The notes under the pieces were generated by a model, which saw nothing but the letters and a program-made list of their open reading frames with translations, was not told the origin of the DNA and made no database searches. The position numbers and the translations under genes are program-made. A stretch of DNA of 64,000 bases, taken from the NCBI RefSeq assembly GCF_003490595.1, contig NZ_QQGY01000006.1, forward strand, positions 62,001 through 126,000, in the 5' to 3' direction. Of the stretch, positions 42,276 through 50,020 are shown in pieces. This DNA is from Haemophilus haemolyticus_L (GTDB taxonomy: Bacteria; Pseudomonadota; Gammaproteobacteria; Enterobacterales; Pasteurellaceae). How positions within the stretch are numbered: the stretch's first letter is position 1; each line of letters starts with the position of its first letter.

Positions 42276-43364
42276 TTATAAATTATCCCTAATCCGTTCA
42301 GCAAACATACCGATGCTCAACGCAAAATAATTAGATTTATTCCAATCTAAAATAGTACGGAAATTATTTGAAACTAAAAATGCTCTGCCCGCTTCACGAT
42401 CAGGGCGAACTAACCAAAGCTGAGCATTTTCAAGTATACTTAATTTTGCTTGCTCCTGTGGATTTGTGCTTTTTAAAATTAACCCCATAGCTTGCCAATC
42501 TTTCAAAGAGCGAGCTTTATTGCTTTCTGTGCCAGAATAACTCAAATCAATAGGTTGCGTAAGCATCACCTCTACGCCCCAAGGCAAAGTATTATCCCAG
42601 CCTACTGTATGCAAATAATTGGCGATAGAAGCGAAAGTATCAAATTGGTTTTTCCAAATATCTTTTACGCCATCATTATTTCCATCAGCCGCATAACGTA
42701 AGAAAGTGCTTGGCATAAACTGAGTTTGTCCCATCGCGCCCGCCCATGAACCTAACATACGTTCACGTCGAATATGATCTTTTTCAAGCATTTTCATGGC
42801 TGAGATAAATTCTTTCGTAAATAATTTTTCTCTACGACCTTCAAAAGCCAAGGTTGCCACTGCAGAAAGTACATCATATTTGCCTTGATAATGCCCGAAA
42901 CTACTTTCCATTCCCCATAGAGCAAGCAAATACTCCTGCTGAACACCATATTTTTGGCTTGCTTTTTGCAATGGCGCTTGCACTTCCCAATAACGATCTG
43001 TCGCAACATTCACTTTATTTTGAGTTAGTACTCTATTGAGATAATTGCTAGTGCCATTAGGATTAGCCACTGGAGGGGAGTTAGTATCTCTTTTACGAAT
43101 TTTACCAGCTTGTTCACGATCTAAATCTACTGCCTTTTGCATATAGAGAATATTATTTTGAGCATTTAATACCGATAATGACACGCCTTCAGCGGCGGCT
43201 TTACCTTTTAAAAATTGAACATAATCATTAAAATTTTCTGGCGTTCTTTGCTTAGTATAACTGGTGCTATTAACCACTGGCTTAATATCAGACGAACTAG
43301 AACAGCCAACTAAAAAAAGTGCGGTCGATAATACAGAAATTTTAAATAAAATATTTAATTTCAT
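42276..43364 (-). CDS. mltB: MltB-family membrane-bound lytic transglycosylase
   Basis: A lipoprotein of 362 residues (lipobox LVGC, Cys21; SSS follows, favouring the outer membrane) that cleaves peptidoglycan glycan strands with anhydro-muramic acid formation. GH103 signatures are ALWGMESSFGHYQGKYDVLS with the catalytic Glu, MLGSWAGAMGQTQFMPSTF, DGNNDGVKDIW and IANYLHTVGWD. Leader codons STALF come from an uptake signal. It is embedded on the same strand between the TPR glycosyltransferase and lsgF, though it has no known part in lipooligosaccharide synthesis. Confidence 0.93.
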   Translation of the reverse strand: MKLNILFKISVLSTALFLVGCSSSSDIKPVVNSTSYTKQRTPENFNDYVQFLKGKAAAEGVSLSVLNAQNNILYMQKAVDLDREQAGKIRKRDTNSPPVANPNGTSNYLNRVLTQNKVNVATDRYWEVQAPLQKASQKYGVQQEYLLALWGMESSFGHYQGKYDVLSAVATLAFEGRREKLFTKEFISAMKMLEKDHIRRERMLGSWAGAMGQTQFMPSTFLRYAADGNNDGVKDIWKNQFDTFASIANYLHTVGWDNTLPWGVEVMLTQPIDLSYSGTESNKARSLKDWQAMGLILKSTNPQEQAKLSILENAQLWLVRPDREAGRAFLVSNNFRTILDWNKSNYFALSIGMFAERIRDNL

Positions 43365-43372
43365 TGTATTTC

Positions 43373-44176
43373 CTATTTACGTAAAAAAGTTTGATAAAGG
43401 TTTTTCAATAACGAGGTTGGCAATAAACGAGAACCAAAACGCAATGCAAAAGTAAATAATCCAGATAACAAACCCTGTATTCCCAAACGATATTTTAATT
43501 TGAACAAACGCCATTCCGCTTTGGCTTGATTGACCCCACGGCGACGACTCACCATACCATTTCCAACTCGTGCATAAACTAAAATATCTGGCAAATTCGC
43601 CACATATAAACCTTGTGCAACAAGTTTGATCCACAAATAATAATCTTCTTGAAGATCTTCATATCCACCACAATTAATGACCGCACTTTTTTGATATGCC
43701 ACCGTCATATGATTAAACGGACAACGTTTTTGCGTGAATTTGATAATTTCTTGAGCCGATGTTGGCACATTGCGATATGCCACAATATCATTCACATTTT
43801 CACCAAATTCAGCAATTTGTCCGCCAAAGATAATTGTTTCAGGGTGCTGTTCAATAAACGCCACTTGTTTTTCAAAACGCTCAGGCACGCAAATATCATC
43901 GGTATCCATACGGAAAACCCAGTCATAATCACAATGCAATAAACCCTCATTTAAGGCTTTGCCTAATCCTCGATTTTGTGGCAATTTAACTAATTTTAAT
44001 GGCAGTTTTGTTTCAAATTCCGTCACAACAGATTCTAATTCTGGCGTTACTCCGCCATCAAAAACCAATACAATTTCATCTGCTTGACGAGTTTGTGCAA
44101 CAAGACTTTCAAAACACTCCCGCAAGAATTGAGAATTTTCCTTAATATATAAGGACATTAGGACTGAAAATTTCAT
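43373..44176 (-). CDS. lsgF: Lipooligosaccharide glycosyltransferase LsgF (GT2)
   Basis: A 267-residue GT2 enzyme with the GT-A start FSVLMSLYIKENSQFLRECF, the acidic DEIVLVFDGGV and the metal-binding DWVFRMDTDDICVPERFEKQ (DxD). YEDLQEDYYLWIKLVAQG is the acceptor-loop motif of the family. It is the last of six tightly packed genes lsgA-F, which in H. influenzae assemble an oligosaccharide extension added to lipooligosaccharide. The donor sugar cannot be told from sequence. It lies 9 bp downstream of lsgE. Confidence 0.9.
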   Translation of the reverse strand: MKFSVLMSLYIKENSQFLRECFESLVAQTRQADEIVLVFDGGVTPELESVVTEFETKLPLKLVKLPQNRGLGKALNEGLLHCDYDWVFRMDTDDICVPERFEKQVAFIEQHPETIIFGGQIAEFGENVNDIVAYRNVPTSAQEIIKFTQKRCPFNHMTVAYQKSAVINCGGYEDLQEDYYLWIKLVAQGLYVANLPDILVYARVGNGMVSRRRGVNQAKAEWRLFKLKYRLGIQGLLSGLFTFALRFGSRLLPTSLLKNLYQTFLRK

Positions 44177-44185
44177 TTTATTTTC

Positions 44186-45067
44186 CTACATAAACCGTTT
44201 TAAATTAATCGCTAATTTTGGCGAAATTAAAATAACCAACGTAATAATGAATTGCTTAATGCTTTTTGTTTTCTTAAAAATATCAAAATAATATTTTGCC
44301 GCTTTACGCGATAAACTCATGATATGGGGATAAGCCAAAATATAGCTCGCGTTAATATCAAAATTACGAGCTTGCTCTACCGTTTTCACATAATGCTCGC
44401 GAATATAATCAATGGCTTTCTGCGTATTAGTGGTATCCGTAGACACACTTGAACGTTTGGTATGGAAAGTACAATAAGTTAGAGGTTCATTAATTTTATA
44501 AGGGGTAAAACTTGGCTCTTGTAGCAGTTTTAACAAGAAATCATAGTCTTCCAAAGAACGAAGTGCGGTCGATAATCCGCCTATTTTTAAAAACATCTCT
44601 TTTTTAATCGTAACCATTGGCATTCCACCAATCTTATTGGCTAACAAAATACGTTCTGTCGAGATTTCTTGAGGTTCAATCGGTTGAGTCACATAAGTAA
44701 ACCCTTCATTGACCATTTCACACTTAGCTGGATGATAAATAAAATTAATATTCGGATTTTGCTCAATCACTTGTAATACTTTTTCACATTTTTCCGGCAT
44801 AAAACGATCATCATCATCGAGAAAAAGCAACCAATCTCCCTTTGATGCACGCGCGCCAATATTACGACTTTCTGCTGCACCTTGATTCGTTTCATTACGA
44901 ATCACTGTAACTGGGAAAGAATAACTTTTCTCAACGACTACTCTCTCTTTTGAGCAATCATCCACAATAATTACTTCAAAATGAGTCGATGTTTGTTGAG
45001 TTAAACTTTCTAATAAAGCTGGCACTTCTGCTTTTCGATTATAAGAAGGCACAATAATGCTTAACAT
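44186..45067 (-). CDS. lsgE: Lipooligosaccharide glycosyltransferase LsgE (GT2)
   Basis: A 293-residue GT2 transferase: MLSIIVPSYNRKAEVPALLE, VIIVDDCSKE, RNIGARASKGDWLLFLDDDD (extended DxD) and TALRSLEDYDFLLKLLQ as the catalytic base region. The C-terminal 50 residues are basic and hydrophobic, as for membrane-associated LPS transferases. It is part of the lsgA-F operon, 11 bp after lsgD. Confidence 0.9.
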   Translation of the reverse strand: MLSIIVPSYNRKAEVPALLESLTQQTSTHFEVIIVDDCSKERVVVEKSYSFPVTVIRNETNQGAAESRNIGARASKGDWLLFLDDDDRFMPEKCEKVLQVIEQNPNINFIYHPAKCEMVNEGFTYVTQPIEPQEISTERILLANKIGGMPMVTIKKEMFLKIGGLSTALRSLEDYDFLLKLLQEPSFTPYKINEPLTYCTFHTKRSSVSTDTTNTQKAIDYIREHYVKTVEQARNFDINASYILAYPHIMSLSRKAAKYYFDIFKKTKSIKQFIITLVILISPKLAINLKRFM

Positions 45068-45078
45068 AACTCCTTCCT

Positions 45079-45852
45079 TTAATTAGCCAAATTTTTCTTA
45101 ATCGCAAAGATTTTTTTCAATGGATATTTCATTAATTTTTTAAACAAGTTATTGGATAAAGATCCACGAACACTTTCTAAATTACTTATCAATACAGGAT
45201 TTTCAATGACCATGAGAGGGCGAACCACTTTATTTCTTATATTAAAATCCTGTTCAAAGAGTAAAAAATCATCCGCTAACCAAAACGGTTTATTTTGAGA
45301 AATTTGCTGAATAAATCTTCTTGCAGCTGATTTTTTTATAAGGTACCCCACCGTGCCAGCAAAATAACTTTTATAAGGAAAAGCGTAATTTACATTGCCT
45401 ATTTTTTTGCATAGAAAAGAAAAAGTTGTCGGATAATTAATTTCTAAATCGGCATCATTGAAATCATTAATTTTTGACTGCCCAACCAATATAATTTCAG
45501 ACTCAAGTTTTTCTGATAAAAGTGCGGTTAAATTTTGCTGAAAATCTGAGTGGAATAAAGCATCATCTTCACAGACTAACGCATAGCTATCTTCAGCGAT
45601 ATCGTTGTCTTCAACAATTTTTTGGTATACAGAAAGATGACTTAATGTACAGCCGATTTCGCCCTTAGTGACATTACGGCCATAATGTGCTTTAAATTGT
45701 TCAATATTAAAAATAGTAGCTAATTCATCCCAATCTTTTTGCATGGTATTAATAGCAGAAAAAACGTGGAAATCCACAGTGTTTTTTTGAGAAAAGAATA
45801 ATTCCCGACGCTGAATATCTTTATCTAAAGAGATCAAATATTTTTTTAACAT
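45079..45852 (-). CDS. lsgD: Family 25 LOS glycosyltransferase LsgD
   Basis: A 257-residue GT25 enzyme. The start MLKKYLISLDKDIQRRELFF at 45850-45852 is the family N-terminus; a ten-codon longer frame overlaps lsgC and is less likely. The diagnostic segments are GEIGCTLSHLSVYQKIVE and YALVCEDDALFHSDF (ExD). GT25 members include the galactosyltransferases Lic2A and LgtB/E, so a beta-linked galactose or related sugar is plausible. It is the third transferase from the distal end of the lsg operon. Confidence 0.9.
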   Translation of the reverse strand: MLKKYLISLDKDIQRRELFFSQKNTVDFHVFSAINTMQKDWDELATIFNIEQFKAHYGRNVTKGEIGCTLSHLSVYQKIVEDNDIAEDSYALVCEDDALFHSDFQQNLTALLSEKLESEIILVGQSKINDFNDADLEINYPTTFSFLCKKIGNVNYAFPYKSYFAGTVGYLIKKSAARRFIQQISQNKPFWLADDFLLFEQDFNIRNKVVRPLMVIENPVLISNLESVRGSLSNNLFKKLMKYPLKKIFAIKKNLAN

Positions 45853-45863
45853 AAAATTATTCC

Positions 45864-46925
45864 TTATAAAATCGCTTTCCATTCTTCAATAATTTTCTCA
45901 ATGCCATAATCTTCACTCATTAAACGAGATTTGTCTGACATTTGCTGATAAAGTTCAGGATTATTCATTAATAAATCTAAACCATTAACCATTTCTTCAA
46001 TATTATTTTGTTCACAAAGAAAACCATTTTCTTTATGTTCCACTAATTGCTTTACGCCAGGAGAACAATTAAAGGCAACAATAGGCAAGCCAAATGCCAT
46101 CGCCTCAATAACGACTAAAGGCAAGCCTTCTGTTTGCGAGGGTAAACAATAAATTGAACTACTTTCATAATAAAAAGCGACATCATTGGTACGAGGAATA
46201 AAATTAACTGAATCTTCAATATCCAATGCTTTAGCAAGATTTTTTAAATTCTCTTCTTCCTCACCCGATCCCACTATTTTTAAATTCCAATCTAGGTGTT
46301 TTTTTGCTAAAACGTGCCAGGCTTTTAATAAATAATCAAAACCTTTATAAGAAAATAAATGCCCTACAGATAAAATGGTTTTATTTTCCCATTTTGCTAA
46401 TTTATTCTTTGGCAAAAGCGTATTTGGATTAGCAATACTGATTATATTATTCGTTTTAAATTTTTCTTGCCACAGCGTTTTTTCTGACTCGGTTAATGTA
46501 ACAACTTTATCACATCTTGTTGAAGCTAAATATTTACCGAGTGTGCGAACTAGACGATTACCAGTAAAGTTAAAAGAATAATGCTCCCATAAAATATGCT
46601 TTACATGTAAATTGACCAACGCCAAAGCTGAAAAGAGCATAATCGCACCATCAACCACAATTAAGGTATCTAGCTGCAATTCTTTAACCCATTCTCTTAA
46701 TTTTTTTGTGATAGAAAAATAATCTTTTTTCAATGAATAGGGCAATTTATTCATTGAGTAAATATTAATTTGTTCATCGACTTGGAAAAAAGGCTTGTTA
46801 CCACCAATACTAATAAAAGAAACATCATATCCCTGTTTAGCAAGAGCATTCGCAACATTAATGGAAACGCGCTCCGTTCCACCCGCACTTTCGATATTCA
46901 TAATAAAGAAACCAATTTTTTTCAT
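45864..46925 (-). CDS. lsgC: Family 4 LOS glycosyltransferase LsgC
   Basis: A 353-residue GT-B retaining transferase. The N-terminal donor loop is MNIESAGGTERVSINVANAL. The C-terminal domain holds TILSVGHLFSYKGFDYLLKA, KIVGSGEEEENLKNLAKAL and the GT4 motif LPSQTEGLPLVVIEAMAFGL (Ex7E). It lies one base from the lsgB stop and 11 bp from lsgD. The donor is not known from sequence. Confidence 0.92.
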   Translation of the reverse strand: MKKIGFFIMNIESAGGTERVSINVANALAKQGYDVSFISIGGNKPFFQVDEQINIYSMNKLPYSLKKDYFSITKKLREWVKELQLDTLIVVDGAIMLFSALALVNLHVKHILWEHYSFNFTGNRLVRTLGKYLASTRCDKVVTLTESEKTLWQEKFKTNNIISIANPNTLLPKNKLAKWENKTILSVGHLFSYKGFDYLLKAWHVLAKKHLDWNLKIVGSGEEEENLKNLAKALDIEDSVNFIPRTNDVAFYYESSSIYCLPSQTEGLPLVVIEAMAFGLPIVAFNCSPGVKQLVEHKENGFLCEQNNIEEMVNGLDLLMNNPELYQQMSDKSRLMSEDYGIEKIIEEWKAIL

Positions 46926-46926
46926 C

Positions 46927-47841
46927 TTAAATTTCCTTATAAATCGTTAATCCAAGGTCTGGAAATGAATCATAACAGAATTGCCATCTTGGAATACTCG
47001 TTCTAATAAAACGAATTTCTACATTAGGATGACTTAATAAATTAAACGCAACAGAACTGAAGAACGTGTAAATAATCACCTTTTTATTTGCTAAATTCTT
47101 AAATACGTAATCTTCAAAAATGAGTTCTGATTCAACATAATGTACCCCATCCACTCGGTAATCTTCTGCTGGATGAGGGAAATAATAGTCAAAAGCAATC
47201 TGATCTTTTAATTTTTTTATTAATGAGATATTTTCCTCTTTTGTATTTAACAATGGTTGTCCGATAAAAAATGAGACTTCGCCATCTATCTCACAATCTA
47301 TCTGATTATCCCATAAAGATATTGCTTCAATATTGGAAACAATATTTTTGTAATTAGGATAAACCGTATAATGTTTTTTTATTTTATTAAATAATTTATT
47401 TACACTATATTTATCGCCAATAAAGGCTTTAATCAGTTTATATTTAAATGTATCAGGTTCTCTCAATAAATTAGGATGTGGGAAAATATTATCTGAGCCA
47501 TCATCAAAGGTATAAAGCTCTTTAAATGAAACATGACTAAGATAAGTTTGTAGCCATAATGAATTAAGATTGGCGAGAAAAACCTTATCAAAACCTTTGT
47601 GTGTAATTTTATTCTTAAGCTGGCGCATTAATTTTAGGGAATCGAAACCTTTTAGATCTTTTCCCGTATCAATATTGATCGAATCATTACAAACTTCTGC
47701 TAATTTACTCGCATACAAGGTTCTTTTTTTATCCCATACACCACCAAACATGACGCCAAAGAATTGCTCGTTAGGATGTAATTCAATGATTTTTCTCGCA
47801 ATTAATACTTGCAATGGTGTGCAACAAAGAATGAGATTCAT
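46927..47841 (-). CDS. lsgB: Family 52 sialyltransferase LsgB
   Basis: A 304-residue GT52 enzyme, the family of Lst and LsgB sialyltransferases. N-terminal MNLILCCTPLQVLIARKIIE is the typical start, FKELYTFDDGSDNIFPH carries the catalytic Asp motif, and YYFPHPAEDYRVDGVHYVES is the CMP-Neu5Ac-binding segment. H. influenzae LsgB contributes to lipooligosaccharide sialylation, a serum-resistance trait. It overlaps lsgA by 4 bp. Confidence 0.92.
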   Translation of the reverse strand: MNLILCCTPLQVLIARKIIELHPNEQFFGVMFGGVWDKKRTLYASKLAEVCNDSINIDTGKDLKGFDSLKLMRQLKNKITHKGFDKVFLANLNSLWLQTYLSHVSFKELYTFDDGSDNIFPHPNLLREPDTFKYKLIKAFIGDKYSVNKLFNKIKKHYTVYPNYKNIVSNIEAISLWDNQIDCEIDGEVSFFIGQPLLNTKEENISLIKKLKDQIAFDYYFPHPAEDYRVDGVHYVESELIFEDYVFKNLANKKVIIYTFFSSVAFNLLSHPNVEIRFIRTSIPRWQFCYDSFPDLGLTIYKEI

Positions 47842-49043
47842 AGGGTTTTACTCACTTTAGATGTCATAAAATAAAGAATAGGAATAATGGAAAGCGAACC
47901 AATAATTCCAGCATAAGGGATATATTTAATTTCTGTAAAAGCTAAAGCTACAAGGCTTGCCACATAAATAACTGTAGATAAAACCGAACATTGGGAAATA
48001 AGTTTATTTTTTCCATAATAGAAAAGATAATTAACTAAAATCAAATAAGGAATACTTAATGTGGTCGAAATTAAAAATAAAATAAAATAATATTTCGTTC
48101 CTACAAATTGGCTACCTAAAATCCAAACTAGCACATCTTCAGGAATAATCCACATGACTAAAGCAGGAATAGGTATCAGCAAAAAGGAAAATAACGCCCA
48201 TTTATGTAACTGTTGAATCACTAATTTTTTTTGTTTTAAGGCTTCATAAAAATAGGGAATGATCGCTTTATTAAGTGCTTGAATAGCAATTGAAACGACC
48301 AAAGCAAGTTGAGCGCCCATTGCATAAAGCCCTAAATCTGTTTCACTGAATTTGTGATAAATAAAAATACGGTCTAACTGTCCTTTTAAGAAAAAGCTCG
48401 CATGATGCAAAATGAGCGGCAATCCAAATCCTAAAATATAAAATAATGCAGATTGATAATGCTTAAATTGATATTTTTTAGATGTCGTACTCTTTCTGTA
48501 AAGAAAATAAGAAAAAAACCAGACGACTAAATTACTCAATAAAATGGCCAAAATTCTTTTTTCAACAAGATCATTTTGATAATACTCGAGCAATGCGATG
48601 GTAAACACCGCACCAGTGACTGTGAGTGAAAATTGAATAAACGCATAGGACCAAGCCTTTTTCTGGCATTGTCTTACACTTAACTGAACATTTAAAAAAG
48701 ATTGGAAAATTGAGGAAAGTGCGGCATAAAATAATATTTCAGACTGAGCAATCCAACAACCAATTAAAATAATACTGCCAATTATCGTGGTATAAGCATA
48801 GCCGGTATTCACCACTAAATTTAATGAACGTTTTCCGTAAAAATAAAAATAACGGGAAATTGCGCCTTCTTGGGTTAAAGAAACCACAATCAAAAATAAA
48901 CTTAAAAAAGTTTGATAATAAGAAAGTAAGCCATACCCTTCTACGCCCAATTTACGCGATAAATAAGGCAAAAGTAAAAAAGGAACTAACTTTGACGATA
49001 ATTCCCCAACAAGGTAAATGACACTGTCTTTAAAAACTTTCAT
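47838..49043 (-). CDS. lsgA: LOS oligosaccharide flippase LsgA (Wzx-like)
   Basis: A 401-residue polytopic protein with about 12 helices of the polysaccharide flippase (MATE/MOP) superfamily: IYLVGELSSKLVPFLLLPYL, SRKLGVEGYGLLSYYQTFL, FGLPLILHHASFFLKGQLDR and LGLYAMGAQLALVVSIAIQA. It should flip an undecaprenyl-linked oligosaccharide to the periplasm. It is the first gene of the lsg operon; the leader (49044-49100) contains a USS and no repeats of the phase-variation type. Confidence 0.9.
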   Translation of the reverse strand: MKVFKDSVIYLVGELSSKLVPFLLLPYLSRKLGVEGYGLLSYYQTFLSLFLIVVSLTQEGAISRYFYFYGKRSLNLVVNTGYAYTTIIGSIILIGCWIAQSEILFYAALSSIFQSFLNVQLSVRQCQKKAWSYAFIQFSLTVTGAVFTIALLEYYQNDLVEKRILAILLSNLVVWFFSYFLYRKSTTSKKYQFKHYQSALFYILGFGLPLILHHASFFLKGQLDRIFIYHKFSETDLGLYAMGAQLALVVSIAIQALNKAIIPYFYEALKQKKLVIQQLHKWALFSFLLIPIPALVMWIIPEDVLVWILGSQFVGTKYYFILFLISTTLSIPYLILVNYLFYYGKNKLISQCSVLSTVIYVASLVALAFTEIKYIPYAGIIGSLSIIPILYFMTSKVSKTL

Positions 49044-49120
49044 AAATATAACCGCACTTTTGATGAATTCGAGCGTTTGTTTATCAAAAAATAAGGAGGC
49101 TTATTTTAACAAAATCAACA

Positions 49121-49148
49121 TAGACAAGCTATGACTAATCATTATAAT
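49121..49148 (+). promoter_or_regulatory. Candidate promoter for the ElyC-like gene
   Basis: TAGACA (49121-49126), a 16-bp spacer and a perfect TATAAT (49143-49148), 30 bp upstream of the ATG. Confidence 0.5.
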
Positions 49149-49177
49149 GAAACCGCTCTATATCAAGGATCTTATCT

Positions 49178-49921
49178 ATGTTAGAACTAGGAAAACTTCT
49201 TACCGCTCTTATCGCACCGCCTCTCAATACCTTTGTATTACTGATTATTGCAGCGATTCTTTATCGTGTTCATTTCAAAAAATTAGCCAAATTTATTGCG
49301 CTTATCAGTTTCACTTGGCTTTATGTCATGAGTACGCCTTTTACTGGTTTATTGCTAACAGATAATGACGACATTCCAGCCCTTACCCTAGATGACTATA
49401 AACAAGCTCAAGCCATCGTCATATTAGGCGGTGGATCTTACCCAACCAAAGAACTGTATGCAGAAACGGCTTCTGGCGCACCGCAACTAGAACGTTTACG
49501 TTATGCGGCATTTTTACAAAAAGAAACGGGCTTACCTGTTTTAACCACAGGCTATTCTTTGGTAGGCATTTCTGAAGGTGACTTAATGGCGAAAGAACTT
49601 AACCAATTCTTTAATGTGCCAACACAATGGATCGAAAATAAAGCCCGTAATACGGAAGAAAATGCCAGTTTCACTAAAAATATTTTAGTTAAAGATCATA
49701 TTCAAAAAATTATTTTAGTAACAAATCAATGGCATATGAAACGAGCCAAATACCTTTTTGAAAAACAAGGATTTAATGTACTTCCGGCTGCAGCGGCAAG
49801 CTATGGCAGCAAAGGAAATCTATCTGCAAAATCTTTTGTTCCTGACTTAGGTGCGTTAAATAGCAATATGGTTTTATTAAAAGAGTGGATTGGTTATTGG
49901 AAAGCCCATTACGCACAATAA
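49178..49921 (+). CDS. DUF218 (ElyC/SanA/YdcF) envelope protein
   Basis: A 247-residue protein with two N-terminal helices (about 8-28 and 35-58), then a periplasmic DUF218 domain. Family segments are AQAIVILGGGSYP, LERLRYAAFLQKETGLPVLT, NTEENASFTKN and IILVTNQWHMKRAKYLFEKQ. The size and two-helix anchor match E. coli ElyC, which is needed for peptidoglycan or enterobacterial common antigen carrier homeostasis. With no such antigen known in Haemophilus, a lipid-carrier role is only a guess. Confidence 0.87.
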   Translation: MLELGKLLTALIAPPLNTFVLLIIAAILYRVHFKKLAKFIALISFTWLYVMSTPFTGLLLTDNDDIPALTLDDYKQAQAIVILGGGSYPTKELYAETASGAPQLERLRYAAFLQKETGLPVLTTGYSLVGISEGDLMAKELNQFFNVPTQWIENKARNTEENASFTKNILVKDHIQKIILVTNQWHMKRAKYLFEKQGFNVLPAAAASYGSKGNLSAKSFVPDLGALNSNMVLLKEWIGYWKAHYAQ

Positions 49922-50020
49922 TTTGCTTATAAAAACGAATCTTCTTTGATGAAAATCACAGCTTGCACATATATTTTCGGTTACCATAAAAATCACTCAA
50001 TTTGATGTAGAGAATAAGTT

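Noticed and set aside
41024..49043. Phase-variable tetranucleotide repeats (CAAT, GCAA) in the lsg region
   Set aside because: None were seen at gene starts; all frames are open without repeats.
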